Shown: positions 15,134 through 27,200, counted from the first letter of the stretch. The stretch: 64,000 nt of DNA from Ruminococcus sp. (GCA_017525915.1 JAFXSC010000001.1:1-64000); one strand, 5' to 3'. The notes: generated by a model not told the origin, from the sequence alone. Program-made: numbers and translations.

Positions 15134-17050
15134 ATGGAGAATGGCACAGTGGCTTTTGAAGAAAACTATATATTCAGAGCTAATAGATCAATCACTTCAA
15201 ATTCTGACATTGCGCTTACAGAATTCGTTGCAAACGCTTGGGATGCTGGAGCTCACAATGTGAGCATTACTATTCCAGATAAAGAAAATGAAGAAATAGC
15301 TATCGAAGATGATGGCATTGGAATGAGCGATGCAGAATTTCATGAAAGATGGATGACATTAAATTATAATAGGCAAAAAAGGCAAGGGGCAAAAGTTGTC
15401 TTTCCTAATGGTGTAGAAAAGTCTGTTAGAATTGCTTATGGTCGTAACGGAGTTGGCAGGCACGGTATGCTTTGTTTCGCTAACAACTATACCGTTGAAA
15501 CCTGGAAAGATGGCTGCTGTAATATATATGATATTTCAATATCTCATGGGAGTTCTCCTTTTAAAATCGTAAATCATAAAACTGAAAATAAACAAGGACA
15601 CGGCACAAGAATATATACTTTTGTAAGCCGACATTTGCCTGATGCTGCAGTAATGACGGATGTTCTCTCAGCCCGTTTCCTATATGATCCCTGTTTTTCT
15701 GTAAAAATTAACGATAAATATATTGATTTATCTCAACATAAAGGCATTATTTATCAAAAGGATTTTACATGTAATACTAATGTTACGTTCTCTATGATTG
15801 TAATTGATTCAGAAAAAACTGCAGCAAAATCGCAACAACACGGCGTGGCATTTTGGGTGTCTGGACGACTTGTTGGACATCCATCTTGGTCATATAGCAA
15901 AGTTACTTTTCTTGATGGAAGATTAAAAGCAGCTAAACGCTATACAATAATTGTCAAAACTAATGATCTCATTGATGATGTTTTACCGGATTGGAGCGGT
16001 TTTATTGAATCTCCAAATATGATAAGTGTTTATAAATGTGTCAAGCAAGAGGTTGATACATTTATAAAACTAGTAATGGCCGAACATCTAAATGAAATTC
16101 GTATTGATGCAATAAAAAATGCAAGTGACGAATTAGGGTCACTTACAATAAGTGGCAAAAGAAATGTCTCTGCTTTTATCGAAAAAGTAACCGAAGATAA
16201 TCCTGTTATTAATCCTGATTATCTACATACTGCCATTGAAGCGCTTGTATCAATTGAAAAAGCTAAAAGAGGCGAAGAACTACTAAGTCAACTCGGACAA
16301 ATGTCACCGGATCAAATCGATAAGCTTTCAGAAATTCTAAGTAATTGGAATGTTGATGATATTGCTACTATAATAAGCGAAATTGATAAGAGAATCCTTG
16401 TCATTGAAGCTATGCAAAGAATATATAATGACAAAAACACAGAAGAGTTACATACTCTTCATCCATTAGTACTCAATTCTCGATGGCTATTTGGCGCACA
16501 GTTTGACTCTCCAATGTTTGTATCAAATTCAGCTTTGTCAACTGTAGTTAGCTCGTTATTCACTGATTCTGATTATGACATGGAAGAAATAAACAATCCT
16601 AAACGTAGGCCGGATATAGTATGCTTAAAGAATTATTCATTAAAGGCGGTTTGTACAGAAAGAATAGACCATAATTCTGGTGAAATAATGAAGCCAGATC
16701 AGATATTGATAGTTGAAGTCAAAAGAGGAGGATTTGAGATTACTGATAAAGAAGTTAATCAAATTGAATATTATGTTCGCCAAATCAGAAAATCTTCGGT
16801 TCTTCATAGTTCAGCTACTATTGATGCGTTTGTCGTGGGAGCTAAACTTGGTGATATAGATCCAGAGAAAGAAACATCAAGTGGAAGAATACACGCAGTT
16901 ACATATGGTCATTTAGTCGATACAGCGAGCGGAAAGCTTTTCAGATTAAGAGAACGCTTACAAGAACACTATAACTCTTTAGGACAAGAAAGCATTGTTG
17001 AACAAGCACTAAATGTAGATAGACAGCTTAAAATCAGTATAACAGTATAA
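15134..17050 (+). CDS. GHKL ATPase fused to PD-(D/E)XK-like nuclease
   Basis: A 638-residue protein. Residues about 10-180 are a GHKL (Hsp90/MutL/MORC-like) ATPase: N-box TEFVANAWDAGA, G1 IEDDGIGM, G2 GRNGVGRHG and a GHGTRI G3 block. The carboxyl part (about 485-600) has RRPDIVCL and ILIVEVKRGGFEIT, an Asp...Glu-x-Lys arrangement of PD-(D/E)XK nucleases. GHKL ATPases linked to restriction systems are known from work on MORC origins. The following helicase and methyltransferase suggest a nuclease arm or gate in DNA defence. A terminator at 17053 separates it from the next gene, so it may be independently expressed. Confidence 0.78.
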   Translation: MENGTVAFEENYIFRANRSITSNSDIALTEFVANAWDAGAHNVSITIPDKENEEIAIEDDGIGMSDAEFHERWMTLNYNRQKRQGAKVVFPNGVEKSVRIAYGRNGVGRHGMLCFANNYTVETWKDGCCNIYDISISHGSSPFKIVNHKTENKQGHGTRIYTFVSRHLPDAAVMTDVLSARFLYDPCFSVKINDKYIDLSQHKGIIYQKDFTCNTNVTFSMIVIDSEKTAAKSQQHGVAFWVSGRLVGHPSWSYSKVTFLDGRLKAAKRYTIIVKTNDLIDDVLPDWSGFIESPNMISVYKCVKQEVDTFIKLVMAEHLNEIRIDAIKNASDELGSLTISGKRNVSAFIEKVTEDNPVINPDYLHTAIEALVSIEKAKRGEELLSQLGQMSPDQIDKLSEILSNWNVDDIATIISEIDKRILVIEAMQRIYNDKNTEELHTLHPLVLNSRWLFGAQFDSPMFVSNSALSTVVSSLFTDSDYDMEEINNPKRRPDIVCLKNYSLKAVCTERIDHNSGEIMKPDQILIVEVKRGGFEITDKEVNQIEYYVRQIRKSSVLHSSATIDAFVVGAKLGDIDPEKETSSGRIHAVTYGHLVDTASGKLFRLRERLQEHYNSLGQESIVEQALNVDRQLKISITV

Positions 17051-17052
17051 AC

Positions 17053-17093
17053 ATAAAAAACACTAATGCTATTGTTGCATTAGTGTTTTTTAT
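17053..17093. terminator. Bidirectional terminator after the GHKL gene
   Basis: 17-bp perfect stem ATAAAAAACACTAATGC / GCATTAGTGTTTTTTAT with a 7-base loop; A-run before and T-run after. The interval to 17391 shows no further gene. Confidence 0.9.
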
Positions 17094-17391
17094 GTTGTGT
17101 CCGTCATTATATAACTTGACTAACAATCATTAATTGACATAATTTAGCACTGATATCAATAACATTTTTAAGGATTTCGGTGATAATTCCAGATGGCGTC
17201 AACGGTAAAGGGGAAACTATACAAGCAAAACATTTAAATAAAACAGTATTTGCGCTTTAAGGTTGAAAACGGAAACACAATATGCTATAATTAAACATAT
17301 AAAAGCATTGTTAAACTGTCGAAATTCAACATATTATTTCTTGAATGTTAAAAACAGTTTACTTTTTTTACAGAAGATGTGGGGGCGTAAT

Positions 17392-20244
17392 ATGATTAAT
17401 GAGTATCAGGCTAAGTATTATTCAACGTTGTTAACACAAAAGTCTATAGGCGGCAGTATTGATTGTATTGCTCAATCGCTTTTAAATGCAGCAGTAGATA
17501 TAAATCCTCATCAAGTTGAAGCAGCTTTATTCGCATTTAAATCCCCCTTATCAAAAGGTATAATACTGGCTGATGAAGTAGGTCTCGGAAAAACGATAGA
17601 AGCAGGCTTAGTTATATGTCAGTATTGGGCAACTGGAAAAAGAAAAATAATTATTGTATGTCCTGCCTCTCTTCGGAAACAGTGGAGCTATGAACTTACT
17701 GAGAAATTTGGAATAGACAATGAAATAATTGATACAAAAAACTACAATGAATATATTAGGAGAGGATATTTGCCATTTTCAAGTAGAAAGGTTATAATTT
17801 GTTCTTATAACTTTGCCTCAAAGAAAAAAGAAGATATTTCTGCAACAGGTTTCGATTTAGCTGTTTTAGATGAAGCACACAAGCTTAGAAATGTATATAA
17901 AAAAAACAGCAAACTTCCTCACAATATAAGAGATGCATTCTCTGATACAAAAAAAATACTCCTTACCGCAACCCCTTTTCAGAATTCTTTAATGGAATTA
18001 TATGGGTTATCAACAGTTATTGATGATAATATATTTGGTGATAGCAGATCTTTTCGAGCAGAATACGTAAATGAAGAAAACTATACAGATTTGCAGCTTC
18101 GTCTTTCCCCCTACTACAAAAGAACACTTAGGAAAGATGTTACTGAATATATCAAATACACTAAGCGACTTTCCATCACTCAAGAATTTACAGCGAATGA
18201 TAATGAGCATGAACTATATGAGCAAATTTCAGAGTTTCTAAGATCTGATAATATATATACAGTTCCAAATAGTCAAAAAATGTTGACAACCATGATTATC
18301 AGAAAAATACTTGCTTCTTCAACATTCGCATTAATCGGAACATTAAACACTATTAAAAATCGATTAAATACTTTATTAGCTGAAAACAGTTATTTTGAAA
18401 TTTCTTTGAGTGAATTCTTTTCAGAAGAAGAAATAGAGGATATCACCGAAGAAATACTTGAAAACAATGACGAAACTTCATTCAATGATAATAAAGATAA
18501 TGGAAATAATAAAATAGATATTGATAGATTAAAAAAAGAGATAGAGCAAATCGAACGGTTTATAGAGATGGCTAAAGCTATATCTCATGATACCAAAGCA
18601 GAAGCATTAATAAAAGCATTGTCAAGCGCTTTTTTACAATTAAATTCTTTAGGAGCCAATCAAAAAGCTCTTATTTTTACTGAATCCACAAGAACTCAAA
18701 CATACTTAAAGGAATTTCTTGAAAAAAACGGGTATAATGGTAAAGTTGTATTATTCAACGGTTCCAACAATGATGCTGAATCAAATACTATATATGAAAA
18801 ATGGATAACGTCTAATCAAACTACTGGTAGAATAAGTGGTATTAAAGCAGCAGATAAGCGTATGGCTATTGTAGATTACTTTAATAGTTCAGCTGAGATT
18901 ATGATTGCAACAGAAGCAGCTGCTGAAGGCTTAAATCTTCAATTTTGTTCATTAGTAGTCAACTACGATTTACCATGGAATCCTCAGCGTATTGAACAAC
19001 GTATAGGACGTTGTCATAGATATGGTCAAAAAAGCGACGTTGTTGTTGTGAACTTTATAAATACACGTAATTACGCAGACAAAAGAGTATACGATCTGCT
19101 TGATAGTAAATTTCACTTATTTAATGATGTATTCGGTGCCTCTGATGAAGTATTGGGACAAGCTGATAGTATAGATTTTGAAAGAAGGATATGGGAAATA
19201 TATCAGGAGTGCCGTACAGAAGAAGAAATCAATTCTGCATTTGAGCAATTACAAAACGATATGCAGGATCAAATAGATCAATGTCTCTCTGATGTCAAGA
19301 AAAAAGTACAGAATACTTTTGATATAGAAGTTCAAGAGCATTTAAGACTAGCCAAAGAAGAAACCGGCGCTTTCTTAAACAGATATGAGTATATTTTTTG
19401 GGAACTTACAAAGTTTATTTTACAGGATTTTGCTGAATTCAACGATAGCGATTACTCATTTAAGTTAAATAAAACTATTGCAGGTTGCCCAGCACATACA
19501 TATGCTCTTTTTTCTAAGCAAGCATTAGGAGAACAATACCGATTATCTCATCCCCTTGCACAGTATGTAATTAACACAGCACTTAATCTTGAACTAAAAA
19601 AAGGACATATAGATTTTCAAAAAAATGCTGATGGTATCAATGTTAGCGTTCCTGAAAGCTTATATGGCAAAAGTGGTTACCTTGTTCTATCTGCTCTTGA
19701 TGTATCTGCTTTTGATGATGAACAACATAGCCTTTTCACCGCATTCACCCAAGACGGAATATATCTCACACAAGAAGAATGCGAGAAAATGTTTTTGCTA
19801 AAAGGTATTGTGCGTGAATTCAATTCTGAATTACCGGAGACTATATCCAAAAAATTAAAAGCTAATACAGAGCAGCATATTAAACACAAACTCAGTGAAA
19901 TAGATACAAGAAATCTTCAATATTTCCATGATGAAGAAGAACGCATTTTCCGCTGGGAAAAAGACCTTGTAAACAGCCTTGAACATGAGTTAGATAACGT
20001 AAAACGTCAGATACGTGAAGCAGAAAGGCAATCACGTATAGCGCCCAATATGCAGGAAAAGCTCGAACTCACAAAAAAGATTGATGAGCTTGAACGTCTT
20101 AAAAGACGTAAGCGTAATGAACTTGCTGACAGAGAAGACGAAATAAGTGAAAAGCGCAGAAAAATGATAGCAGAACTAGATTCACGAATGATAAGACAGG
20201 TATCTTCAAAAGAAATATTTGTAGTTGAATGGTCAATAAAATAA
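17392..20244 (+). CDS. SNF2-type helicase of a restriction-like operon
   Basis: A 950-residue superfamily II translocase. The amino end (MINEYQAKYYS, then DINPHQVEAALFAF) is typical of the helicase-related proteins next to type III-like methylases. Motif I is ILADEVGLGKTIEAGLV, motif II LAVLDEAHKLRN, motif III LTATPFQNS; the carboxyl half has MIATEAAAEGLNLQFC and the QRIGRCHRYGQ motif VI. The tail is coiled-coil (about 890-940). Start at 17392 is chosen because upstream codons are non-homologous filler and the G-rich ribosome site lies ahead. It probably moves along DNA as the motor of the system. Confidence 0.9.
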   Translation: MINEYQAKYYSTLLTQKSIGGSIDCIAQSLLNAAVDINPHQVEAALFAFKSPLSKGIILADEVGLGKTIEAGLVICQYWATGKRKIIIVCPASLRKQWSYELTEKFGIDNEIIDTKNYNEYIRRGYLPFSSRKVIICSYNFASKKKEDISATGFDLAVLDEAHKLRNVYKKNSKLPHNIRDAFSDTKKILLTATPFQNSLMELYGLSTVIDDNIFGDSRSFRAEYVNEENYTDLQLRLSPYYKRTLRKDVTEYIKYTKRLSITQEFTANDNEHELYEQISEFLRSDNIYTVPNSQKMLTTMIIRKILASSTFALIGTLNTIKNRLNTLLAENSYFEISLSEFFSEEEIEDITEEILENNDETSFNDNKDNGNNKIDIDRLKKEIEQIERFIEMAKAISHDTKAEALIKALSSAFLQLNSLGANQKALIFTESTRTQTYLKEFLEKNGYNGKVVLFNGSNNDAESNTIYEKWITSNQTTGRISGIKAADKRMAIVDYFNSSAEIMIATEAAAEGLNLQFCSLVVNYDLPWNPQRIEQRIGRCHRYGQKSDVVVVNFINTRNYADKRVYDLLDSKFHLFNDVFGASDEVLGQADSIDFERRIWEIYQECRTEEEINSAFEQLQNDMQDQIDQCLSDVKKKVQNTFDIEVQEHLRLAKEETGAFLNRYEYIFWELTKFILQDFAEFNDSDYSFKLNKTIAGCPAHTYALFSKQALGEQYRLSHPLAQYVINTALNLELKKGHIDFQKNADGINVSVPESLYGKSGYLVLSALDVSAFDDEQHSLFTAFTQDGIYLTQEECEKMFLLKGIVREFNSELPETISKKLKANTEQHIKHKLSEIDTRNLQYFHDEEERIFRWEKDLVNSLEHELDNVKRQIREAERQSRIAPNMQEKLELTKKIDELERLKRRKRNELADREDEISEKRRKMIAELDSRMIRQVSSKEIFVVEWSIK

Positions 20245-20264
20245 TTACAGGGAGTGCATAACAG

Positions 20265-23200
20265 ATGTCGAAAAAAAGAGACGATTTTATAAAGTTGATG
20301 AAAGGTATATTTGAGCTTGACAAGTCAGATCTTGATTTTGGAATATACCGTATAATGAATATCCGTAAAGCAGAAATCGAGAGTTTTCTGTCTGACGGTA
20401 TAAATGAAAAAATAGAAAAAATTCTTGCTCCTTTCGCAAAGAATGATACAGATGATATAAAGAAACAGATTGCTGAAATCGAAAAACAAGCAGGCGATTT
20501 TGGGATTACTGATATCTCATCATCTCCAATGGCCGAGAAATATAATAATCTTAAAGCACAATTAGCTGGTGGAGTTGATCTTGCTGAACTTGAATCAGAC
20601 GTATACTCACATTTATTTAATTTCTTCAATCGCTACTATGATGAAGGTGATTTTATTTCCAAACGCAGATACAAGGAAGGTGTATACGCTATTCCATATG
20701 AGGGAGAGGAAGTAAAACTTTACTGGGCAAATCAGGATCAGTATTACATAAAAACAAGCGAAAACTTTAAGGATTATACTTTCATTGTTGATGGCTATTC
20801 AATACACTTCCGTATCGTAGACGCAACTACAGAGCAAAACAATAACAAGGAAAGCGATGATAAGAAACGCAAGTTCATGCTCTATACCGAAAATGAAGAA
20901 TTGCCCGAAATAAAAACATTTGAATTCAACGATGAAAAGAAGGAATTTATTATTCGTTTCATCTATGACATTCCGGAGGATAAAAAAGTTAAATATGAAG
21001 AGCTGAACTATGCTACAATAAAGGAATATGTTTTCAAGAATAGTTTACCATTCTGGCAAGCTCTCCTTGCTCCTATCAAGCACGAAAAAGAAAAGGAATA
21101 TGATCTTCTCAAGAGACACCTGAATGCTTATGTTGCCAAAAATACTTTCGATTATTTCATTCACAAAGATTTAAAAGGTTTCCTTTATCGTGAACTTGAT
21201 TTTTATATCAAAAATGAGATAATGCACCTTGATGATCTTGATACTTCCGATGAAAAGCGTGTTGAGACTTATCTTGCAAAAGTCAGAACTGTAAAGCGAA
21301 TTGGCAAAATAATCATCGACTTCCTCGCACAGATAGAGAATTTCCAGAAGAAACTGTGGCTGAAAAAGAAATTCATCATAGAGACTAATTGGTGCATTAC
21401 GCTGGATAATATTGATGAATCATTCTATCCTGAGATTGCTGCGAATAAATCACAGATACAGGAATGGATAGATATGTATGCTGTTGACGAGATTGAAACT
21501 GACCTTACTACTGTAGGATTCACAAATCCTCCTACTATAGAATTCTTAAAACAGAATCAGCATCTTATTGTAGACACTAAGCATTTTGACACTGTTTTTA
21601 AGGAAAAGCTAATTGCTTCTATCGATGATATTGATAAGCATACTGATGGATTGATAATAAATGGAGATAATTATCATTCTCTTTCAATTCTGAAAGAAAA
21701 ATACGCAAAAACTATCGATACAATCTATATCGATCCTCCATATAATACTGATGCAAGCAAAATATTATATAAGAACAATTATGAACACTCATCATGGCTT
21801 TGCTTAATGAAAGATAGAATAGTATTAGGAAAGTCATTATTAAAAGATGATGGACTTCAATCTGTAGCTATTGATGAATATGAATTAAAGGAATTATATG
21901 GTTTACTTCAAGAAACATTTGGACGACTCCGTTGTGCAGGTATAGTTGCAATAAGAAGTAATCCTTCTGGACGACCAACAGATGGTGGATTTGCACTTTC
22001 ACACGAATATGCATTAGTTTTCAAAAATAGTGAAAATGCTATAGTAGATAAAGTAGAACGAACAGAAGAACAAAACAAGCGATATGATAAAAATGATGAA
22101 CAAGGACCATACGAACAGAGAAATTTCAGAAGAGAAGGATCAAATTCAGATAGGATGGATGGTATAAGACAGTGGTATCCTATCTATGTTAATAAGACTT
22201 CTTTAAAACTAAGAGTACCTAAAATGATATGGAACAATGATACTGAATTATGGAATATTTTAGAAGAACCTACATCTGATGAAGAAGTTGTATATCCAGT
22301 AAATGATGATGGTGTTGAAAAGAATTGGCGTTGGGCATGGGAAAACGTGATAAAAGACTATAGTCAGTTTTATGCTATAAAACAAAAAAGTGGAATACAG
22401 GTGTATTATAAATTTCGTCCAAATAAAACTGGTATTTCTCCGCTGACTTTTTGGGAAGATAAGCGTTATTCCGCAACTGAAAATGGCACAAAACTATTAA
22501 AGAAAATATTACCTAATAATCCATTTAGTTATCCTAAATCTATATATGCTGTTGAAGATATGTTAAGAATAACAGGAATGAAAAGTAAATCTTCAATAGT
22601 TATTGATTTCTTTGCAGGTTCAGGAACTACTGGTCATGCAGTTCTTAATCTAAATCGTAGCGATAACGGAAATAGAAAATATATCCTTGTAGAGATGGGT
22701 GAATATTTCTATAGTGTTACATGCCCTCGAATGAAAAAAATAATTTACTGTACTGATTGGAAAGATGGTAAGCCTCAAAATCGTACCACAGGAGTATCAC
22801 ATATTATGAAGTATATGACACTTGAAAGCTACGAAGATGCCCTTACCAACATCAGCCTCAGCAATGAAAAGCACAAGATGTCAACGCTCTTCGGAGATGA
22901 GTACATGATCAACTATATGCTTGATATTGAAGCTGAGGGAAGCCTTCTTAACATGGATGCATTTACTTCTCCTTTTGAGTATAAGCTGAAAGTAACAGAG
23001 AACAACGAAACCAAGGAGAAAAACATTGACGTTGTTGAGACATTCAATTATCTCATAGGTCTTACTGTCAAGAGTATAAGTGCAACTGCATACTTCAATG
23101 CTAAACCGGATCCGTATGGAGAATATGAAGGCGCAGTACGCCTTGAAAAAGATGATTATGGTACATATGGATTCAAACAGATTGAAGGCTCTTCTCCCGA

Positions 23201-23432
23201 TGGCAGACGTGTGCTTGTTATATGGCGTACTATTTCAGAAAACCTTGTAGAGAGCAATGCTGCACTTGATGCCTATTTTGCTAAACATCGAATCAATCCA
23301 CAGGATAGAGAATACGATATTATTTACGTAAACGGTGATAATAACCTCCAGAATTTACAGTCTGATGATGAGACATGGAAGGTTCAGATGACTGAAATTG
23401 AATTTAAAAAGAGAATGTTTGAGGAGGAATAG
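20265..23432 (+). CDS. Type III-like DNA methyltransferase (Mod)
   Basis: A 1055-residue beta-class adenine methyltransferase. The catalytic motif IV is IYIDPPYNTD (about residue 488) and the AdoMet motif I VIDFFAGSGTTGHAV (about 782), in the order of type III Mod proteins, which modify one strand of an asymmetric site. The amino 450 residues are helical and may bind target or partner. Coding of residues about 500-780 uses more A/T-rich codons than the flanks, consistent with an exchanged target-recognition block. It sits 20 bases after the helicase gene with GGGAG ahead and couples to the next gene at 23435. Confidence 0.9.
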   Translation: MSKKRDDFIKLMKGIFELDKSDLDFGIYRIMNIRKAEIESFLSDGINEKIEKILAPFAKNDTDDIKKQIAEIEKQAGDFGITDISSSPMAEKYNNLKAQLAGGVDLAELESDVYSHLFNFFNRYYDEGDFISKRRYKEGVYAIPYEGEEVKLYWANQDQYYIKTSENFKDYTFIVDGYSIHFRIVDATTEQNNNKESDDKKRKFMLYTENEELPEIKTFEFNDEKKEFIIRFIYDIPEDKKVKYEELNYATIKEYVFKNSLPFWQALLAPIKHEKEKEYDLLKRHLNAYVAKNTFDYFIHKDLKGFLYRELDFYIKNEIMHLDDLDTSDEKRVETYLAKVRTVKRIGKIIIDFLAQIENFQKKLWLKKKFIIETNWCITLDNIDESFYPEIAANKSQIQEWIDMYAVDEIETDLTTVGFTNPPTIEFLKQNQHLIVDTKHFDTVFKEKLIASIDDIDKHTDGLIINGDNYHSLSILKEKYAKTIDTIYIDPPYNTDASKILYKNNYEHSSWLCLMKDRIVLGKSLLKDDGLQSVAIDEYELKELYGLLQETFGRLRCAGIVAIRSNPSGRPTDGGFALSHEYALVFKNSENAIVDKVERTEEQNKRYDKNDEQGPYEQRNFRREGSNSDRMDGIRQWYPIYVNKTSLKLRVPKMIWNNDTELWNILEEPTSDEEVVYPVNDDGVEKNWRWAWENVIKDYSQFYAIKQKSGIQVYYKFRPNKTGISPLTFWEDKRYSATENGTKLLKKILPNNPFSYPKSIYAVEDMLRITGMKSKSSIVIDFFAGSGTTGHAVLNLNRSDNGNRKYILVEMGEYFYSVTCPRMKKIIYCTDWKDGKPQNRTTGVSHIMKYMTLESYEDALTNISLSNEKHKMSTLFGDEYMINYMLDIEAEGSLLNMDAFTSPFEYKLKVTENNETKEKNIDVVETFNYLIGLTVKSISATAYFNAKPDPYGEYEGAVRLEKDDYGTYGFKQIEGSSPDGRRVLVIWRTISENLVESNAALDAYFAKHRINPQDREYDIIYVNGDNNLQNLQSDDETWKVQMTEIEFKKRMFEEE

Positions 23433-23434
23433 AC

Positions 23435-24238
23435 GTGTCTTTATTAAGTAATATTGAAAAAAAAATAATCTATCGTCTATTCGATATTCAGTCAGGATAT
23501 GTTTTTTTCCATTTATCAGACAAACGTCAATACAACAAAAATGATACAAGGGATATTATCCTTGATGCGTGTAATATCAATATATACTCAGATCCAGAAT
23601 ATAGTTCACTTTCGCAACAAAAATGCATAGAAAAAATATTCGAGACTGATGATTCACATCTAATTGCAGCTCTTTTAAAAGGATTATGCGATTTTTTCTG
23701 TTTTAAATTCGGCAATATGTACTGGGACAATGAGGATCAAGCAGATTACAATGCGGTTCAGCAAATCATTAAAAGATTAGCTCAAACAGAACATATTGAT
23801 TTGCCTGAGGTTAAACAGTATGATAACATAGAAATGCTAACTCAGGATATAGAGCGGAATATTCAAAATGGTACTCCGCAACTAGCTCTTGATAGACTCC
23901 ATACTTTTTCAAGTATTTATCTACGTGAGAAATGCAAAAAGCACAATTTAGCAACATCAGATGAAAAAGGCAATAATTATTCTATTGATGGATTGGCTGG
24001 AAAACTTAAAAAGTATTATCTTGATAATTCTTACTGCAAGTCTCAATTTAGCGCTCAAGCTGTTAAAACTATGATTAGTTTATTTGCAAATTATAATGAT
24101 ATCCGCAATGATCACAGCTTCGCACATGAAAATGATATCCTTGCTAAAGATGAAGCTGAATTTGCTGTTAAAACCATGTTAGCAACCCTTCAGTTTATAG
24201 ATAAACTTGAATCAACGATAGATACACTTCCGTTTTGA
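23435..24238 (+). CDS. Abi_C-like HEPN-type protein
   Basis: A 267-residue protein with a GTG start and GAGGAGG ahead. The carboxyl part (about 145-265) matches the abortive-infection C-terminal pattern: helix RLHTFSSIYLREKCKKHN, then LAGKLKKYY and RNDHSFAHENDIL. The RNDxSxAH stretch has the R-x4-6-H look of HEPN ribonucleases. It lies between Mod and Res in the same operon, so it may be a nuclease that acts when restriction fails. The amino half is unassigned. Confidence 0.75.
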   Translation: MSLLSNIEKKIIYRLFDIQSGYVFFHLSDKRQYNKNDTRDIILDACNINIYSDPEYSSLSQQKCIEKIFETDDSHLIAALLKGLCDFFCFKFGNMYWDNEDQADYNAVQQIIKRLAQTEHIDLPEVKQYDNIEMLTQDIERNIQNGTPQLALDRLHTFSSIYLREKCKKHNLATSDEKGNNYSIDGLAGKLKKYYLDNSYCKSQFSAQAVKTMISLFANYNDIRNDHSFAHENDILAKDEAEFAVKTMLATLQFIDKLESTIDTLPF

Positions 24239-24253
24239 TAAGTAGGTGAAAAA

Positions 24254-27200
24254 ATGGCAAAGAAAAAACAAGAAATAGTTAGGTTTAATGACAGGTTACT
24301 GCTATTCAGATTCTTTCTAAATAGATTTGGCAAGGATACTTTGAAAGGCCTTGCCAAAGACTTAAACGATATAGAATACGAAGGATATGATGAAAATCAG
24401 AATACATGGTTCTATGTATATCTGAAACGTTACTGTAAAGATACAGGAATAAGTGCAGATTTTCTTAGAATGTATGACGAGAACATTTGCCGTCATTTGC
24501 AGCATATAAACGAAAAAAGAGAAGACAAGGTAATATTGAAGTATTTCCAGTACATTTCACTACTTTTTACTGAAATGTACCTCGATAATTATTTCTTCAA
24601 TACCGATCAATTTATAAACGATCTCAACGAATATATTGACAAAATAGATGCTGAATCACTTGGTATGAACCATTTTAGTCACTATTCAAGGGATAATATG
24701 AATAAACTTGCTTATATGTGTGCCACAGGAAGCGGTAAGACTCTTATTATGCATATAAATATACTGCAATACCTTCATTACATGAAACGTGCCAAAAGGC
24801 GTAACAGTAGTATAGATATCAATAAGATTATAGTTCTTGCTCCGAATGAAGGACTTTCTAATCAACATTTAGAGGAATTAACTCTTTCCTCCATATCTGC
24901 AAAACTATTTTCAAAAGACATAATAGGTATGGCAGCAGAAAAAAACGATGTTCTTATAATTGATATCAATAAACTGAAAGAAGAAAATGGTGTTAAAACA
25001 GTTTCTATAGACAGCTTTGAACAGAACAATCTCGTTCTCGTAGATGAGGGACATAGAGGACTTACTGGTGATGTATGGTATGATTATCGTACCCGTCTTT
25101 CTGCAGATGGTTTTTCTTTTGAATATTCAGCTACTTTTCGGCAGGCTCTGCAATCACAAAAATCAAGTGATAAAAAAGCTAAAGAAGAATTGATAGATGA
25201 ATATGGTAAGGCTATAATCATGGACTACTCCTATAAGTATTTCTATGAAGACGGATATGGAAAGGATTATAGAATATATAACCTTAAGGATAACTTCCAT
25301 TCGGATCAACAGTTGCTGTACTTAACAGGTTGCCTTATGTCTTTCTACCAACAAATCAAGCTCTACACTGTATATAAAAAAGAATATACCCCTTTCAGAA
25401 TAGAGAAACCCTTACTTGTATTTGTCGGAAACAGGGTTACAGCTAAAATATCTGATGCAGAATTAACAGATGTTGAAGAGATATTAGCATTTATCGACAC
25501 TTTCGTTATGAATAAGAATAATTCATCAATTAATCATATTGAAATGCTAATTACAGGTAACACTGGTCTTAATGATGCTGCAGGAAATGAGCTATTTTAT
25601 AATGATTTTACGGCGTTAGAAAATGCAATTGGAATTCAAACAGCAGAGGAAATATACTACGATGTAATTAGAACTGTATTTAACGTTGAAACGACACCTG
25701 ATATTCCAAGGCTACATATAGTTGATATGAAGCAAGTAGACGGTGAAATAGGGCTCAAAATTGGTGAAATGAATCCTTATTTCGGTGTTATATCTGTTGG
25801 TGATACATCCACACTGATAAAAAAATGCAATTCTGATCACTTAATAACAGACACTGAGGAATTCGCATCAGAATCAATGTTTAGAACTATAAACAACAAG
25901 GATTCAAATATTAATATCTTAATAGGTTCAAGAAAATTCTCAGAAGGTTGGAATAGCTGGCGTGTATCTACTATGGGACTTATTAACTTTGCTAAAGGCG
26001 AAGGATCTCAAGCCATACAGCTCTTTGGAAGAGGTGTTAGACTTAGAGGCTATGATGGCTGTCTTAAAAGAAGCCATGAAGCCACTATCAGTATACAGAT
26101 ACCAAAACATTTGTGGGTACTGGAAACATTAACTATTTTTGGCGTTAAGGCTCAGTATATGGAAGACTTCAAAAAATATCTTGAAATGGAAGATGTACCT
26201 GCTAATGAAACCACTTATGAATTTATTCTTCCCATAAAAAGCAGATACGACATGGTAAAGGGTAGAGGACTGCAAGTAATTCAATTGCCAGAACGCATCA
26301 GAAATAATTATAAGCGATTATCAAAAAGAATTATTCTTTCAGTTCCCGATGATGATTTCATAGGTTATTTAAGCAAAAACAGAATTGTCGTAGATTGTTG
26401 TTCAAAAGTTCAAACTATAGAATCTGGTGTTAGTTTACATATTGAGTCAACAACAAAAGAAAGAGTAATCGACAATAATTATCTTAGTTTTTTAAACTAT
26501 CAGCGAATTTATGAAGAATTACAACAATATAAGAATGAAAAAAAGTATTACAACATTATAATAAATAAATATGAGTTTAAGAAAATCTTGTCTGTTACAG
26601 GATGGTACGGACTAATAATACCCGAAAAGTACATGATTCTCGATTCAATAGAAGCTATTGAGAATATTACTGATTATGCAATAATGATACTCAAAGTGTA
26701 TCTTGATAAATTTTATACTTTCAATAAGGCTAAATGGGAAGCTCCTTTTCTCGAATACCATGAGCTAAGTTCAAATAATAACAATATTGACTTAGAGTAT
26801 AAAATCAAGTATACAAGCAATTACTCTGATGACTCTAATGCTGAACAAATACGCTTGTTTATTGATGATATAGTTACAATGATAGAAAAAAAAGGTTATA
26901 TTGAAGGCTATGAAATGTCAATGAACAAAGATATAATATTAGCATTTGACTTTAGGAAACACTTGTATACTCCTTTAATAAAAGTTCTGCCAGGTCCATT
27001 AAAGATTCAAGTTAGTCCTGTTCCACTTAATGATGGAGAAAAGCTATTTGTTGATAAACTTCATGACTACTTTGAAGAAAATGCAGCATATTTTCAAGAA
27101 AAAGAAATATATCTCCTGCGTAATAAAAGCAAGGTTGGAATGGGATTCTTTGAGGCAGGAAATTTCTATCCGGATTTTGTCTTATGGATTAAAGAGGAAA

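Noticed and set aside
17263-17391. Longer start for the SNF2-type helicase
   Set aside because: The extra 43 codons have no family match; the known family start pattern begins at 17392 with a ribosome site.
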